This document shows positions 43,323-51,655 of a DNA stretch of 61,798 bases, piece after piece. Each line of letters opens with the position of its first letter. The stretch's first letter is position 1. The notes under the pieces were generated by a model. That model had not been told where the DNA came from. It saw only the letters and a list, made by a program, of their open reading frames with translations, and searched no databases. Position numbers and translations under genes: made by a program. Origin of the DNA: Streptomyces sp. MBT53 (GTDB taxonomy: Bacteria > Actinomycetota > Actinomycetes > Streptomycetales > Streptomycetaceae); assembly GCF_016654115.1 (NCBI RefSeq), contig NZ_JAEQAZ010000032.1, positions 1 to 61,798 of the forward strand. Direction: 5' to 3'.

Positions 43323-44651
43323 GTGGACACCGAAGTGCTTGACCTGCCCCTGTCGCGGACAGCCAACGAGCGGCTGCACGCCTTGATCCCCGGGGGCGCT
43401 CACACCTACGCCAAGGGCGACGACCAGTACCCCGAGAACTTGGCCCCGGTCATCAGCCACGGCAGCGGTGCCCACGTGTGGGACGTCGACGGCAACCGAT
43501 ACATCGAGTACGGCTCCGGCCTCCGGTCGGTCAGCCTCGGTCACGCCCACCCGCGCGTGATCGAGGCGGTGCGGCGCGAACTCGACCGCGGCAGCAACTT
43601 CGTCCGGCCGTCCATCGTGGAGGTCGAGGCCGCCGAACGCTTCCTGGCCACCGTGCCGACCGCCGAGATGGTCAAGTTCGCGAAGAACGGCTCCGACGCC
43701 ACCACCGCAGCGGTACGCCTCGCCCGCGCCGCCACCGGCCGCTCACGGGTGGCACTCTGCTCCGACCACCCGTTCTTCTCCGTCGACGACTGGTTCATCG
43801 GCACCACCCCGATGTCCGCCGGCATCCCGTCGACGACCACCGAACTCATCGCGTCCTTCCCCTACGGCGACCTGGCCGCCACGGAGGAGATGCTCGCCCG
43901 GTACCCGGACGAGATCGCCTGCCTGATCCTCGAACCCGCCACCCACACCGAGCCCCCGCCCGGCTACCTCGCCGGCCTGCGCGAACTGGCCGACCGGCAC
44001 GGCTGCGTCCTGATCTTCGACGAGATGATCACCGGCTTCCGCTGGTCCGAGGCGGGCGCCCAGGGCCTCTACGGCGTCGTCCCCGACCTCTCCACGTTCG
44101 GCAAGGCGCTGGGCAACGGGTTCGCCGTCTCCGCGCTGGCCGGCCGCCGCGACCTGATGGAGCGGGGCGGGCTGCGCGACTCCACCAGCGACCGGGTGTT
44201 CCTCCTTTCCACCACGCACGGCGCCGAGACGCACTCCCTGGCGGCCGCGATGGCCGTGCAGACCACCTACGTCGAGGAGGGCATCACCGCGCGGCTGCAC
44301 TCCCTCGGCGAACGGCTGGCCGCCGGTGTCCGCGACGCCGCGGAGGCCATGGGCGTCGGTGACCACGTCGTCGTCCGGGGCCGGGCCAGCAACCTGGTCT
44401 TCGCCACCCTCGACGAGAACCTGCAGCCGTCGCAGCAGTACCGCACCCTGTTCCTGCGCCGGCTCCTCGCGGGCGGAGTACTGGCCCCGTCCTTCGTGGT
44501 CAGCAGCGCCCTCGACGACGAGGACATCGACCGCACCGTCGACGTGGTGGCCCAGGCGTGCGCGGTGTACCGCAAGGCACTGGACGCCGCCGACCCCAAC
44601 CCCTGGCTGGCCGGACGAGCGGTGAAGCCGGTGTTCCGCCGCCTCGCGTGA
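43323..44651 (+). CDS. Class III aminotransferase (glutamate-1-semialdehyde 2,1-aminomutase-like)
   Basis: A 442-aa PLP enzyme. Lys261 in STFGKALGNGFAVSALAG forms the internal aldimine and D233 in LIFDEMITGFRW contacts the pyridine nitrogen; VKFAKNGSDATTAAVRLAR binds phosphate. Although it looks like the heme enzyme HemL, its place at the end of a sugar operon suggests it aminates a keto sugar or a small side-chain keto acid. GTG 43323 has GAGGTCC upstream. It ends the 21-gene run, 7 bp from the convergent PAP2 gene. Confidence 0.88.
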   Translation: MDTEVLDLPLSRTANERLHALIPGGAHTYAKGDDQYPENLAPVISHGSGAHVWDVDGNRYIEYGSGLRSVSLGHAHPRVIEAVRRELDRGSNFVRPSIVEVEAAERFLATVPTAEMVKFAKNGSDATTAAVRLARAATGRSRVALCSDHPFFSVDDWFIGTTPMSAGIPSTTTELIASFPYGDLAATEEMLARYPDEIACLILEPATHTEPPPGYLAGLRELADRHGCVLIFDEMITGFRWSEAGAQGLYGVVPDLSTFGKALGNGFAVSALAGRRDLMERGGLRDSTSDRVFLLSTTHGAETHSLAAAMAVQTTYVEEGITARLHSLGERLAAGVRDAAEAMGVGDHVVVRGRASNLVFATLDENLQPSQQYRTLFLRRLLAGGVLAPSFVVSSALDDEDIDRTVDVVAQACAVYRKALDAADPNPWLAGRAVKPVFRRLA

Positions 44652-44658
44652 GGTGACG

Positions 44659-45456
44659 TCAGCGGGGCGCGCGCCGACCGGCGTCGGCCGTCCGGTCGGG
44701 TGACCGACGGCCCGGCCGTCCGGCCGACCGATCACCCAGCCGGTCGGCGGTCCGGTCGACCAGCCACGCGGACGCCGGGATCACCGCCAGCGCGGTGCAC
44801 CAGCCGCCGAGGGCGTCGGTCGGGTAGTGCGCGCCAAGACCGACCTCCGCCCAGCCCATGATCGCGCCGGCCACCAGTCCCGCCGTGAGAACGAGCGACG
44901 TACCGGCCGTCCTGCCCAGGCCGAGCCGGTCCGTCGCCAACAGTGCCGCCATGAGGGCGAGCGCGGTGGCGAAGGCGGTGTGCCCGCTCGGGTAGGACAG
45001 GTTGCCGGGGCCGTGGATGGTCCGTCCGACCACGTGCTTGAGCAACGTGGTCGTCCCCACGGTCGCACCGGCCCCGACCAGGACGAGCACCGCCGCACGG
45101 GGACGCCGCACCAGCAGGCAGCCCACCACACAGGCCACGATCACCATCGCCGATCCCGCGGGTTCCCCCAAGAAGTCCAGAACCAGGGCGACTTGGCGCC
45201 ACGGCGGACCCACACTGTCCGAGGTCGGCGGGAAGATCCACCTGTCCACCGCGCCGGGCGCGCTGTGCCCGGCGAACAGGATCCCGAGCGCGCCGACCAC
45301 CAGCGCGGCGAGGACCGAGATCAGGGCGAGCCGGGGGCGCAGCGACGGGGGCAGCACCGTACGCGCCGGAGACCGGTCCGGGCCGGATTCCAGATCCTCT
45401 CCTGCCGCGCGATCCAACGCGAGCCCCCTCGTGTCCCCTTTGCGAGCCATCAGCAC
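44659..45456 (-). CDS. PAP2-family membrane phosphatase
   Basis: A roughly 265-aa membrane protein with about six hydrophobic segments, first SVLAALVVGALGILFAGHSA. The PAP2 core is LLKHVVGRTIHGPG, YPSGHTAFATALALMAAL (PSGH) and WAEVGLGAHYPTDALGG. In the first motif the canonical RP is replaced by T-I, and in the third the usual S-R is A-E, while both catalytic histidines are present; activity may be reduced or altered. The C-terminal tail is a degenerate DRTADR/GRPGRR repeat. GTG 45456 (AGGAG 5 nt upstream) or ATG 45450 may be used. Undecaprenyl-pyrophosphate recycling would suit its place beside the polysaccharide operon (inference). Confidence 0.82.
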   Translation of the reverse strand: MLMARKGDTRGLALDRAAGEDLESGPDRSPARTVLPPSLRPRLALISVLAALVVGALGILFAGHSAPGAVDRWIFPPTSDSVGPPWRQVALVLDFLGEPAGSAMVIVACVVGCLLVRRPRAAVLVLVGAGATVGTTTLLKHVVGRTIHGPGNLSYPSGHTAFATALALMAALLATDRLGLGRTAGTSLVLTAGLVAGAIMGWAEVGLGAHYPTDALGGWCTALAVIPASAWLVDRTADRLGDRSAGRPGRRSPDRTADAGRRAPR

Positions 45457-45485
45457 CCTAACTCCTGGGCATCGAGGACGCGCAG

Positions 45486-47459
45486 ATGAGGGGGTTTCGG
45501 GCCGCTAGAATCCGCCAGGTGGCAACGGCGGTAGAGGGGCACGAGTTCGGGCTGCTGGGGTCGTTGAGCGGTCGCCAGGACGGGCGTCCACTGGATCTCG
45601 GCAGTCCGCTGCAGCGCGCGGTCCTGGTCCGGCTTCTGCTCGCGGAAGGGCGGCAGTGCGGTCTCGACGACCTCATCGACGCGCTGTGGGAGGAGCCGCC
45701 CGGCAACGCGGTGCGCTCGGTGCAGACGTACGTCTACCGCATCCGTCTCGCGCTGGGCGAGGAGCGTTCCCGGCTGGAGACCACGCAGGGCGGATACCGG
45801 CTCGACATCCCGGAGCGGGCGGTCGACGCCCTGCGTTTCGAGCGGCTCATCCGTGACGGCGAGGAGTTGCGGGCCGCCCGGCGGACCGGCCCCGCGCTGC
45901 GCGCGTTCGACGCCGCGCTCGCACTGTGGTCGGGGGAGCCGCTGTCCGGTGTCCCCGGTCCCTACGCCCAGCGGCACCGCCGACGGTTCGCCGAGCTGCG
46001 GCTGAACGCCCAGGTGGCGCGGCTGGGTTGCGCCGACGAACTGGGTGAGCACGCACGCGTGGCGACGGAACTGATCGCGCTGATCGCCGACCATCCCCTG
46101 CGGGAGGACCTGTACGCGCTCCGCATGCGCGCCCTCCACCGCGCCGGGCGGGCGGCGGAGGCCCTGGCCGTCTACGCCGCGGCCCGCGACGCCATGGTTG
46201 CCGAACTGGGCATGGACCTGGGCCCGGAACTGCGCGAGTTGCAGTCCCGCATCCTCGCCGGCGCCGAGCCCGACCCCGTGGAGTCGCGTCCGGGCAGCGA
46301 GGAATCGGGCGCCGCCCCTGACACCGACCGGGCGACGACCACACCTGCCGACGAGGCCCCGGCCGGTGTCCGACCGCAGCAACTGCCACCGGCGCCGGGC
46401 GACTTCGTCGGGCGGGAGCGGTTGTGGGAGCGGCTTCGGCTGGCGTTGCGGCCCAGCGGGGAAGCCGTGGCGCTCGCGGTGCTCAGCGGTATCGGCGGGG
46501 TGGGGAAGACCGCGCTCGCACTGCGCTTCGCCCATGGCATCCGCGGCGACTATCCGGACGGACAGCTCTACGTGGATCTGCGGGGCGACGGCGGGCAGCC
46601 CGCCGATCCCGCGGACGTACTGGTCGACTTCCTCCTCGCGCTCGGCATGCCCGCCGCCGAGATCCCCGCGACGCCCACCGCCCGCGCCGGGGCCTACCGC
46701 ACCCTGACCGCCGACCGCCGGATCCTGGTGCTCCTCGACAACGCGTCCGACACCGCCCAGGTGACCCCGCTGCTCCCGGGCACACCGGGCAACTCCGCGC
46801 TGATCACGACCCGGCACCGGTCGCTCGTGCCGCCGGGCGCGACGCGTTTCGAGGTGCCGCTGCCCGATCAGGAGGAGGCGGTGGCCATGCTGGGCCGGTT
46901 CACCGGCGACGCCGAGATCGCCGCCGACCCGGACCTCGCGCTGGAACTGGTGCACGCGTGCGGCCAGTTGCCGCTGGCGCTGCGCATCATCGGTGCCCGC
47001 GCGGCGGCCCGTCCGGGGCGCGGGCTCGGTGCGCAGCTGCTGCGGCTGCGCGCCGAGGAGCACCAGCTCGACGAGTTGCGGGCCGGAGGGATATCGGTGG
47101 AGGCCACCTTCCAGGTCGGCTACCGGGCCCTCGCCCCCGCACAGGCCCGGGCGATGCGCCTGTGCGCACTGCTCGACGCCGCGGACTTCCCGGTCGCGGT
47201 CGCGGCCGTACTGCTCGACCAGCCGGAGGCGGAGACCGAGGACCAGCTGGAACATCTGGTGGAGGCCGGACTGCTCGAACCGCACTCGGCCGACCGCTAC
47301 CGGTTCCACGATCTGGTACGGGCCTTCGCCGCCCGTCGCGCCGACCGCGAGGACCCCGCCGCGGACCGTGAGGCGGCACTCGTATACGGGCCTTCGCCGC
47401 CCGTCGCGCCGACCGCGAGGACCCCGCCGCGGACCGTGAGGCGGCACTCGTACGGCTGA
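45486..47459 (+). pseudogene. SARP-family regulator, 5' part, frame broken by a 68-bp tandem duplication
   Basis: It encodes 657 aa. There is a winged-helix DNA-binding domain (about 20-95, FGLLGSLSGRQDGRPLDLGS, QTYVYRIRLALG), a bacterial transcriptional activator domain (about 100-250) and an NB-ARC-type ATPase with Walker A GIGGVGKT at 335-342. The NB-ARC helical part reaches FHDLVRAFAARRADRED. A perfect 68-bp duplication (47317-47384, 47385-47452) then shifts the frame and the product ends in unrelated PSPPVAPTARTPPRT plus a stop. Removing one copy joins this frame exactly to the frame at 47462-48166. The TAGAAT at 45506 followed by an in-frame GTG at 45519 suggests a possible leaderless start at residue 12. 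The N-terminal SARP domains are intact, so the truncated protein might still bind DNA. Confidence 0.85.
47317..47452. repeat. Perfect 68-bp tandem duplication inside the SARP gene
   Basis: Copies 47317-47384 and 47385-47452 are identical and directly adjacent; each starts TACGGGCCTTCGCC and ends CACTCGTA. As 68 is not a multiple of 3, the frame shifts. The base before copy 1 (G) and after copy 2 (C) differ from the junction bases, so the unit borders are exact. Confidence 0.97.
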
Positions 47460-47461
47460 CG

Positions 47462-48166
47462 ATGTTCCTGCACGCCACCCTGCTCCAGGCCATGAGCGCG
47501 ACCGAGCAGGCCGGCTCGCTCAGCATCCACCTCTTCGCCGTGCCGCTGACCGGACTGCGGTTCGCCGACGCCGCCGAGGCACGCAGCTGGCTGCTGGCCG
47601 AGCACACCCTGCTGGTCGCGGTGTTCTCCCGGGTGCTGCGCGACATCCCCGGCGCCTCGCAGATCGTCGTCGCCGCGCTGTCGGTGATCGCGTCGAGCGG
47701 GCTCTTCGCCGGGCCCGCGCATCAGCGGGAACTGGAGCGGGTCACGGACCACGCGGTCGCGGCGGCGGACCTGGGCGACGACCCGGCGCTGCCCTCGCAG
47801 ACCCGGCACATCAGGGCCTGGCTCGGCTTCATCCGCGGTGATCTGACAGCGGCGGAGACCGATCTGCGCGAGGGGATCTGGCGGTCCCGCGCCGGTGACG
47901 ACCCGCTGACGCTCTTCATGTCCACCCGGCTGCTGTCGGTCGTGCTCGTGGACCAGGGGCGGAGCGCGGAGGCCGTCGACTTCTTCGTCGAGTCGGAGGC
48001 CGTCGGCGGCGCGGAGGACGATCCGAGCAGCCCGGCCTGCTTCGCTCAGGAGGTGGCCCGGCTGTTCACCGCGCTGAGTTCGGACCGGGCCGAGGTCGAC
48101 ATCTCCGCGGCGGAGCATGTGCACGAGGTGAGCGTCCGGCTGCGGAAGGAAGCGGCGGGGCGCTGA
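47462..48166 (+). pseudogene. SARP-family regulator, 3' part (helical repeat domain)
   Basis: An open frame of 234 aa (MFLHATLLQAMSATEQ...) that continues the SARP protein after excision of one 68-bp copy: the joined product would read REAALVRLTMFLHATLLQ. The segment is alpha-helical and TPR-like (AAETDLREGIWRSRAGDDPL, LVDQGRSAEAVDFFVESEAV), the usual C-terminal sensor part of large SARPs. An ATG lies 2 nt after the upstream stop, so it could also be translated as a separate coupled polypeptide. Whether it is a true gene fragment, a split gene or one phase of a switch cannot be told from sequence. Confidence 0.8.
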
Positions 48167-48281
48167 GCCTGTCCGCCCGCCGGGTCGAGCCCGCTTTCAC
48201 GCGCCGTCGACCGGACGTCGATCCGCGTTCGGCACGGTGACCGACAACGGACCGCACCAGCTTCTCGAACAGGTGACACAC

Positions 48282-49199
48282 ATGCTCAAGATCGGACTGG
48301 GAGCTCCCCAGTACGGATTGTTCACGGACCCCGCCACCCTCTCCGGGTTCGCCGCCGCCGTCGAAGAGATCGGCTTCGACAGCCTGTGGGTGGGCGACCG
48401 GGCCCTCGTACCGACGCGGCCCAAGGACCCCTATCCCGGCGGCGGCCCCGTACCGGAGGAGTACCGCACCTTCCTGGACCCCGTCGTCACCCTGTCCTTC
48501 CTGGCCCACGCCACCCGACGGCTGCGCCTGGGGACCAGCACGCTCAACGCCCCCTTCTACTCCCCGCTCCTGCTGGCCCGCGCGCTGGCGTCCGTGGACA
48601 TCCTCAGCGGGGGACGGCTCGACGTCGGGTTCGGGCTCGGCTGGTCGTCCGACGAGTACGAGGCGATCGGGGTGCCGTGGCGCGGGCGCGGGGCCCGGCT
48701 GGAGGAGATCCTGGACGTCCTGGAACACGTCTGGTCCGGCTCCCCGGCCGAGTACAAGGGGGAGCTGTGGACGATCCCGAGCGCGCACCTCGAAACGCTC
48801 CCCGCGCATCGTCCCCGCCCGCCGGTGCTCCTGGGCGGTTTCACCCCGGCCACGCTGGAACGTATCGGCCGCCGCGCGGACGGCTGGGCCGGAGTCGCGC
48901 TGCCGGTGCCCCAACTCGCGTACGTCATCAGCCAGATCCGGGGGATCGCGGAGGCGGCCGGACGTGACCCCGACGCCCTGCGCACCGTCGTCCGGGTCAA
49001 CCCCGCGGTGACGGCCGAGGCCGCACCGGACGACGCCGTTCCGCACCGGGGAACGATCGTCCAGGTCTCGGACTACCTGCTCGCCGCCCACGCGGCGGGT
49101 GCCGACGAGGTTCTCGTCGACCTGCAGCAGACCGCGCGGAGCGCCGATGAGCTGACGGACCTGGCACACCGTTTCCACGAGCAGCTGAGCAGGGGTTAG
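48282..49199 (+). CDS. LLM-class F420-dependent oxidoreductase
   Basis: A roughly 305-aa luciferase-like TIM-barrel protein of the actinobacterial F420 group: MLKIGLGAPQYGLF, DSLWVGDRALVPTRPKDPYP, RLRLGTSTLNAPFYSP and SGGRLDVGFGLGWSSDEYEA. PPVLLGGFTPATLERIGRRADGW follows. ATG 48282 is preferred over the in-frame GTG 48237 because the conserved beta-strand starts there. It precedes a hemerythrin gene by 8 bp and they are probably co-transcribed. Substrate not predictable. Confidence 0.87.
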   Translation: MLKIGLGAPQYGLFTDPATLSGFAAAVEEIGFDSLWVGDRALVPTRPKDPYPGGGPVPEEYRTFLDPVVTLSFLAHATRRLRLGTSTLNAPFYSPLLLARALASVDILSGGRLDVGFGLGWSSDEYEAIGVPWRGRGARLEEILDVLEHVWSGSPAEYKGELWTIPSAHLETLPAHRPRPPVLLGGFTPATLERIGRRADGWAGVALPVPQLAYVISQIRGIAEAAGRDPDALRTVVRVNPAVTAEAAPDDAVPHRGTIVQVSDYLLAAHAAGADEVLVDLQQTARSADELTDLAHRFHEQLSRG

Positions 49200-49207
49200 G
49201 GAGCACC

Positions 49208-49876
49208 ATGTCCGACACAGTCACCTCGAAACCGGATGTCCACGACATGGTCGTGGTGCACCGCACGTTCCGGCAGTCGTGCGCGGAACTGCCGGACCTG
49301 GTGCGCGGGCTGCGGCCCGGCGACTCCGCGCGGGCCGCGCTGGTCGTCGACGCGGTGCGGTTCCTGCTCATGGGCCTGGAGGCCCACCACACCAGCGAGG
49401 ACGAATATCTCTGGCCCCTGCTCACGGCCCGGACGGGAGTGCGCGCCGAGGCGGTCGCGCGCATGGAGGAACAGCACCACCGTCTCGAAGAGCTGGTCAC
49501 GGACGTGCGGGGCGCGCTGGACGCACTGGCCGCCGACCCCCGACCGCTCCTCGCCGAGCAGGTCGCGGATCAACTCACCGAACTGCGCTCGGTGCTGACC
49601 GCGCACATGGACGAGGAGGAGAACACCAACCTGCCCTTGGCCGCCGAGTGTCTGAGCGTCGCCGAATGGGAGGAACTCGGCGAGATCAGCCTGGCGAAGC
49701 TGGACAGGAAGCACCTGCTGCGGGCCTTCAGCGCGCTGATGGCCGTGGCGACCCCCGAAGAACAGCGAACCCTCCTCACCAAGGCCCCGGCACCGGCCCG
49801 CCTCCTCTGGAGCCTGTCCGGCCGCCGCTCCCACGCCCGCCGGGAGGCCCGCCTGCGCGCTGGGAACGGGGGCTGA
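49208..49876 (+). CDS. Hemerythrin HHE domain protein
   Basis: A 222-aa cytoplasmic four-helix-bundle protein. Diiron ligands are visible as VHRTFRQ, EAHHTSEDEYLWP, EEQHHRLEELV and TAHMDEEENTNLP. The basic C-terminal extension (WSLSGRRSHARREARLR) is unrelated to the bundle. ATG 49208 has GGGAG upstream and lies 8 bp after the F420 oxidoreductase. Proteins of this type bind O2 or NO; a stress or oxygen-buffer role is inferred. Confidence 0.87.
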   Translation: MSDTVTSKPDVHDMVVVHRTFRQSCAELPDLVRGLRPGDSARAALVVDAVRFLLMGLEAHHTSEDEYLWPLLTARTGVRAEAVARMEEQHHRLEELVTDVRGALDALAADPRPLLAEQVADQLTELRSVLTAHMDEEENTNLPLAAECLSVAEWEELGEISLAKLDRKHLLRAFSALMAVATPEEQRTLLTKAPAPARLLWSLSGRRSHARREARLRAGNGG

Positions 49877-49972
49877 GCGGCCGGGCCCGACGTCGATGCG
49901 GAGTTGCTTATGGTGCGGCATGTTGCGTGAGAGGCAACGTCGGATCCGGGGTTCACCTGTCCTCTGGATGCC

Positions 49973-50049
49973 TTGACAAGGGTTTGGGGGCGCCCTCAAA
50001 CTGACGTTGCGCTTACCGCAATCCGTTTCGCTATACGCACCGAGGTGTC
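49973..50049 (+). promoter_or_regulatory. Promoter region of the Rieske oxygenase locus
   Basis: TTGACA (49973-49978) is a perfect -35 with only a weak -10 (TCAAAC) 17 bp on. A second option is TTGCGC at 50007 with TATACG at 50032. The dyad TTGCG-N5-CGCAA (50007-50021) overlaps the second option. CTATACGC at 50031 recurs at 53593 before the IclR gene. Confidence 0.4.
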
Positions 50050-50412
50050 ATGATGATTCCCGCGTGCCTTCTCGTGGATCTGCCGCGAGGCGAGGCCTAC
50101 CGGCTCGACATCGATCCGCCGGTTTCGGTGTTCCACACCGACGACGGCGAGGTCTTCGCCATCGACGACACGTGCACTCACCAGGACGCCTCGCTCGCCG
50201 ACGGCTGGCTGGAGGGCTGCGAGGTGGAATGCCCGCTCCACGCTTCGAAGTTCGACCTGCGGACCGGCGCGGTGGACGCCCCGCCGGCCAAGCGCCCGGT
50301 GCGTACCCATGAAGTGCTCGTCCAGGACGGCATGATCTACGTCGTGCCGTCCACGGACGCCCCGAACCTGCCGCCCTGCGTCGCGTCCCGGCTCGCCGGC
50401 GGACCCGCGTGA
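50050..50412 (+). CDS. Rieske-type ferredoxin
   Basis: A 120-aa [2Fe-2S] Rieske ferredoxin with ligands C42-T-H44 and C61-P-L-H64 in the usual spacing, plus VFAIDDTCTHQDASLADGWL before them. It should carry electrons from the reductase at 50409 to the oxygenase at 51656. ATG ATG at 50050/50053 begins MMIPACLLVDLPRGEAYRL. Its stop overlaps the GTG of the reductase. Confidence 0.92.
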   Translation: MMIPACLLVDLPRGEAYRLDIDPPVSVFHTDDGEVFAIDDTCTHQDASLADGWLEGCEVECPLHASKFDLRTGAVDAPPAKRPVRTHEVLVQDGMIYVVPSTDAPNLPPCVASRLAGGPA

Positions 50413-51578
50413 GGACCGTGGCCGTGGTCGGCGCCTCGCTGGCCGGGCTGTCGGCGGCACGCTCGCTGCGCAGACAGGGCTACGACGGACGGCTCGTCGT
50501 CATCGGCGACGAGCCCCATCGCCCGTACGACAGACCGCCGTTGTCCAAGGAGTTCCTGGCGGGCACCCTCGGCGAGGCCGATCTCGCGCTGGAGTCGGAC
50601 GACGAGGACCTGCGCGCCGAGTGGCTGCTCGGCGCCCGTGCCATCGCCCTCCGAGCCGACGGCGCGGAACGGGTGGTGACCCTCGACGACGGCCGCGAGG
50701 TCCGGGCCGACGGCGTCGTCCTCGCGACCGGCGCGGTCGCGCGCAACCTGCCGGGCACCGACGGCCTGGCCGGCGTGCACACCCTGCGCACCCTGGACGA
50801 CGCCCGCGCCCTGCGCGACGAACTCGCCCTGGGCGGACGGCTGGTGGTGATCGGCGGCGGCTTCATCGGCGCCGAGGTCGCCTCCACCGCGTACGCCCTC
50901 GGCCTCGACGTGACGGTGATCGAAGCGGCACCGACCCCCCTCGCGGGACCGCTCGGCGAGACCATGGGCGGCATCGTCTCCGCCCTCCACGAGGCCCACG
51001 GCGTACGGCTGTTGTGCGGTGTCGGCGTGAAGGGGCTGAGCGGGGAGACCCGCGTCGACGGCGTGCTCCTGGAGGACGGACGAACGGTCCCCGCCGACAT
51101 CGTCGTCGTAGGCGTCGGCGCGCGCCCGTGCGTCGACTGGCTCGAAGGCTCCGGCGTCGAGCTCGACAACGGCGTCAAGTGCGGTCCGGACGGCCGTACC
51201 GGCCTCGCCGGCGTGGTCGCCGTAGGGGACTGTGCCAACTGGTACGACCCGCGGGCGGGTTCGCACCGTCGGGTCGAACACTGGACCGGGGCGCGGGAGC
51301 GGCCCGACGCGGCGGTGGCCGCGCTGCTGTCCTGGGGGGCGGCGGAGCCCGGGGTGCCCCGGCCGCCGTACTTCTGGTCGGACCAGTACGGCGTGAAGAT
51401 CCAGTTCGCCGGTCACGCCGCCGGTGCCGACAGTGTGACCGTCGAGGAGGGCGCCCCGGGCGACCGGAGTTTCCTCGCCGTCTACCGGTGTGCCGGACAG
51501 CCGGTCGCCGTGCTCGCGATGGACCAGCCGCGACTGTTCATGCGGTGGCGCAAACAGCTTGCCGCCACGGTGAGTTGA
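50409..51578 (+). CDS. FAD-dependent ferredoxin reductase
   Basis: A 389-aa glutathione-reductase-type flavoprotein of oxygenase systems. The FAD loop is AVVGASLAGLSAARSLR, then the typical RPYDRPPLSKEFL, the NAD(P)H loop VVIGGGFIGAEVASTAYALG and the second FAD motif GVVAVGDCANWYDP. It passes electrons to the adjacent Rieske ferredoxin. The GTG start overlaps the ferredoxin stop (GTGA), so the two are likely made in fixed ratio. Confidence 0.93.
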   Translation: MRTVAVVGASLAGLSAARSLRRQGYDGRLVVIGDEPHRPYDRPPLSKEFLAGTLGEADLALESDDEDLRAEWLLGARAIALRADGAERVVTLDDGREVRADGVVLATGAVARNLPGTDGLAGVHTLRTLDDARALRDELALGGRLVVIGGGFIGAEVASTAYALGLDVTVIEAAPTPLAGPLGETMGGIVSALHEAHGVRLLCGVGVKGLSGETRVDGVLLEDGRTVPADIVVVGVGARPCVDWLEGSGVELDNGVKCGPDGRTGLAGVVAVGDCANWYDPRAGSHRRVEHWTGARERPDAAVAALLSWGAAEPGVPRPPYFWSDQYGVKIQFAGHAAGADSVTVEEGAPGDRSFLAVYRCAGQPVAVLAMDQPRLFMRWRKQLAATVS

Positions 51579-51655
51579 CCGTAACTACGCCGTCCGGAGT
51601 CGTTCGTCCCGGCGCGTGACCGACCGATCCACGACGTTCTCCGAGGGAGTGCACT

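Noticed and set aside
44659..44780. CCGGTCGG-rich repeats at the PAP2 3' end as a possible mobile-element end
   Set aside because: They lie within the coding frame and encode a degenerate DR/GR-rich tail; better explained as low-complexity sequence, possibly doubling as a terminator for the convergent operon.
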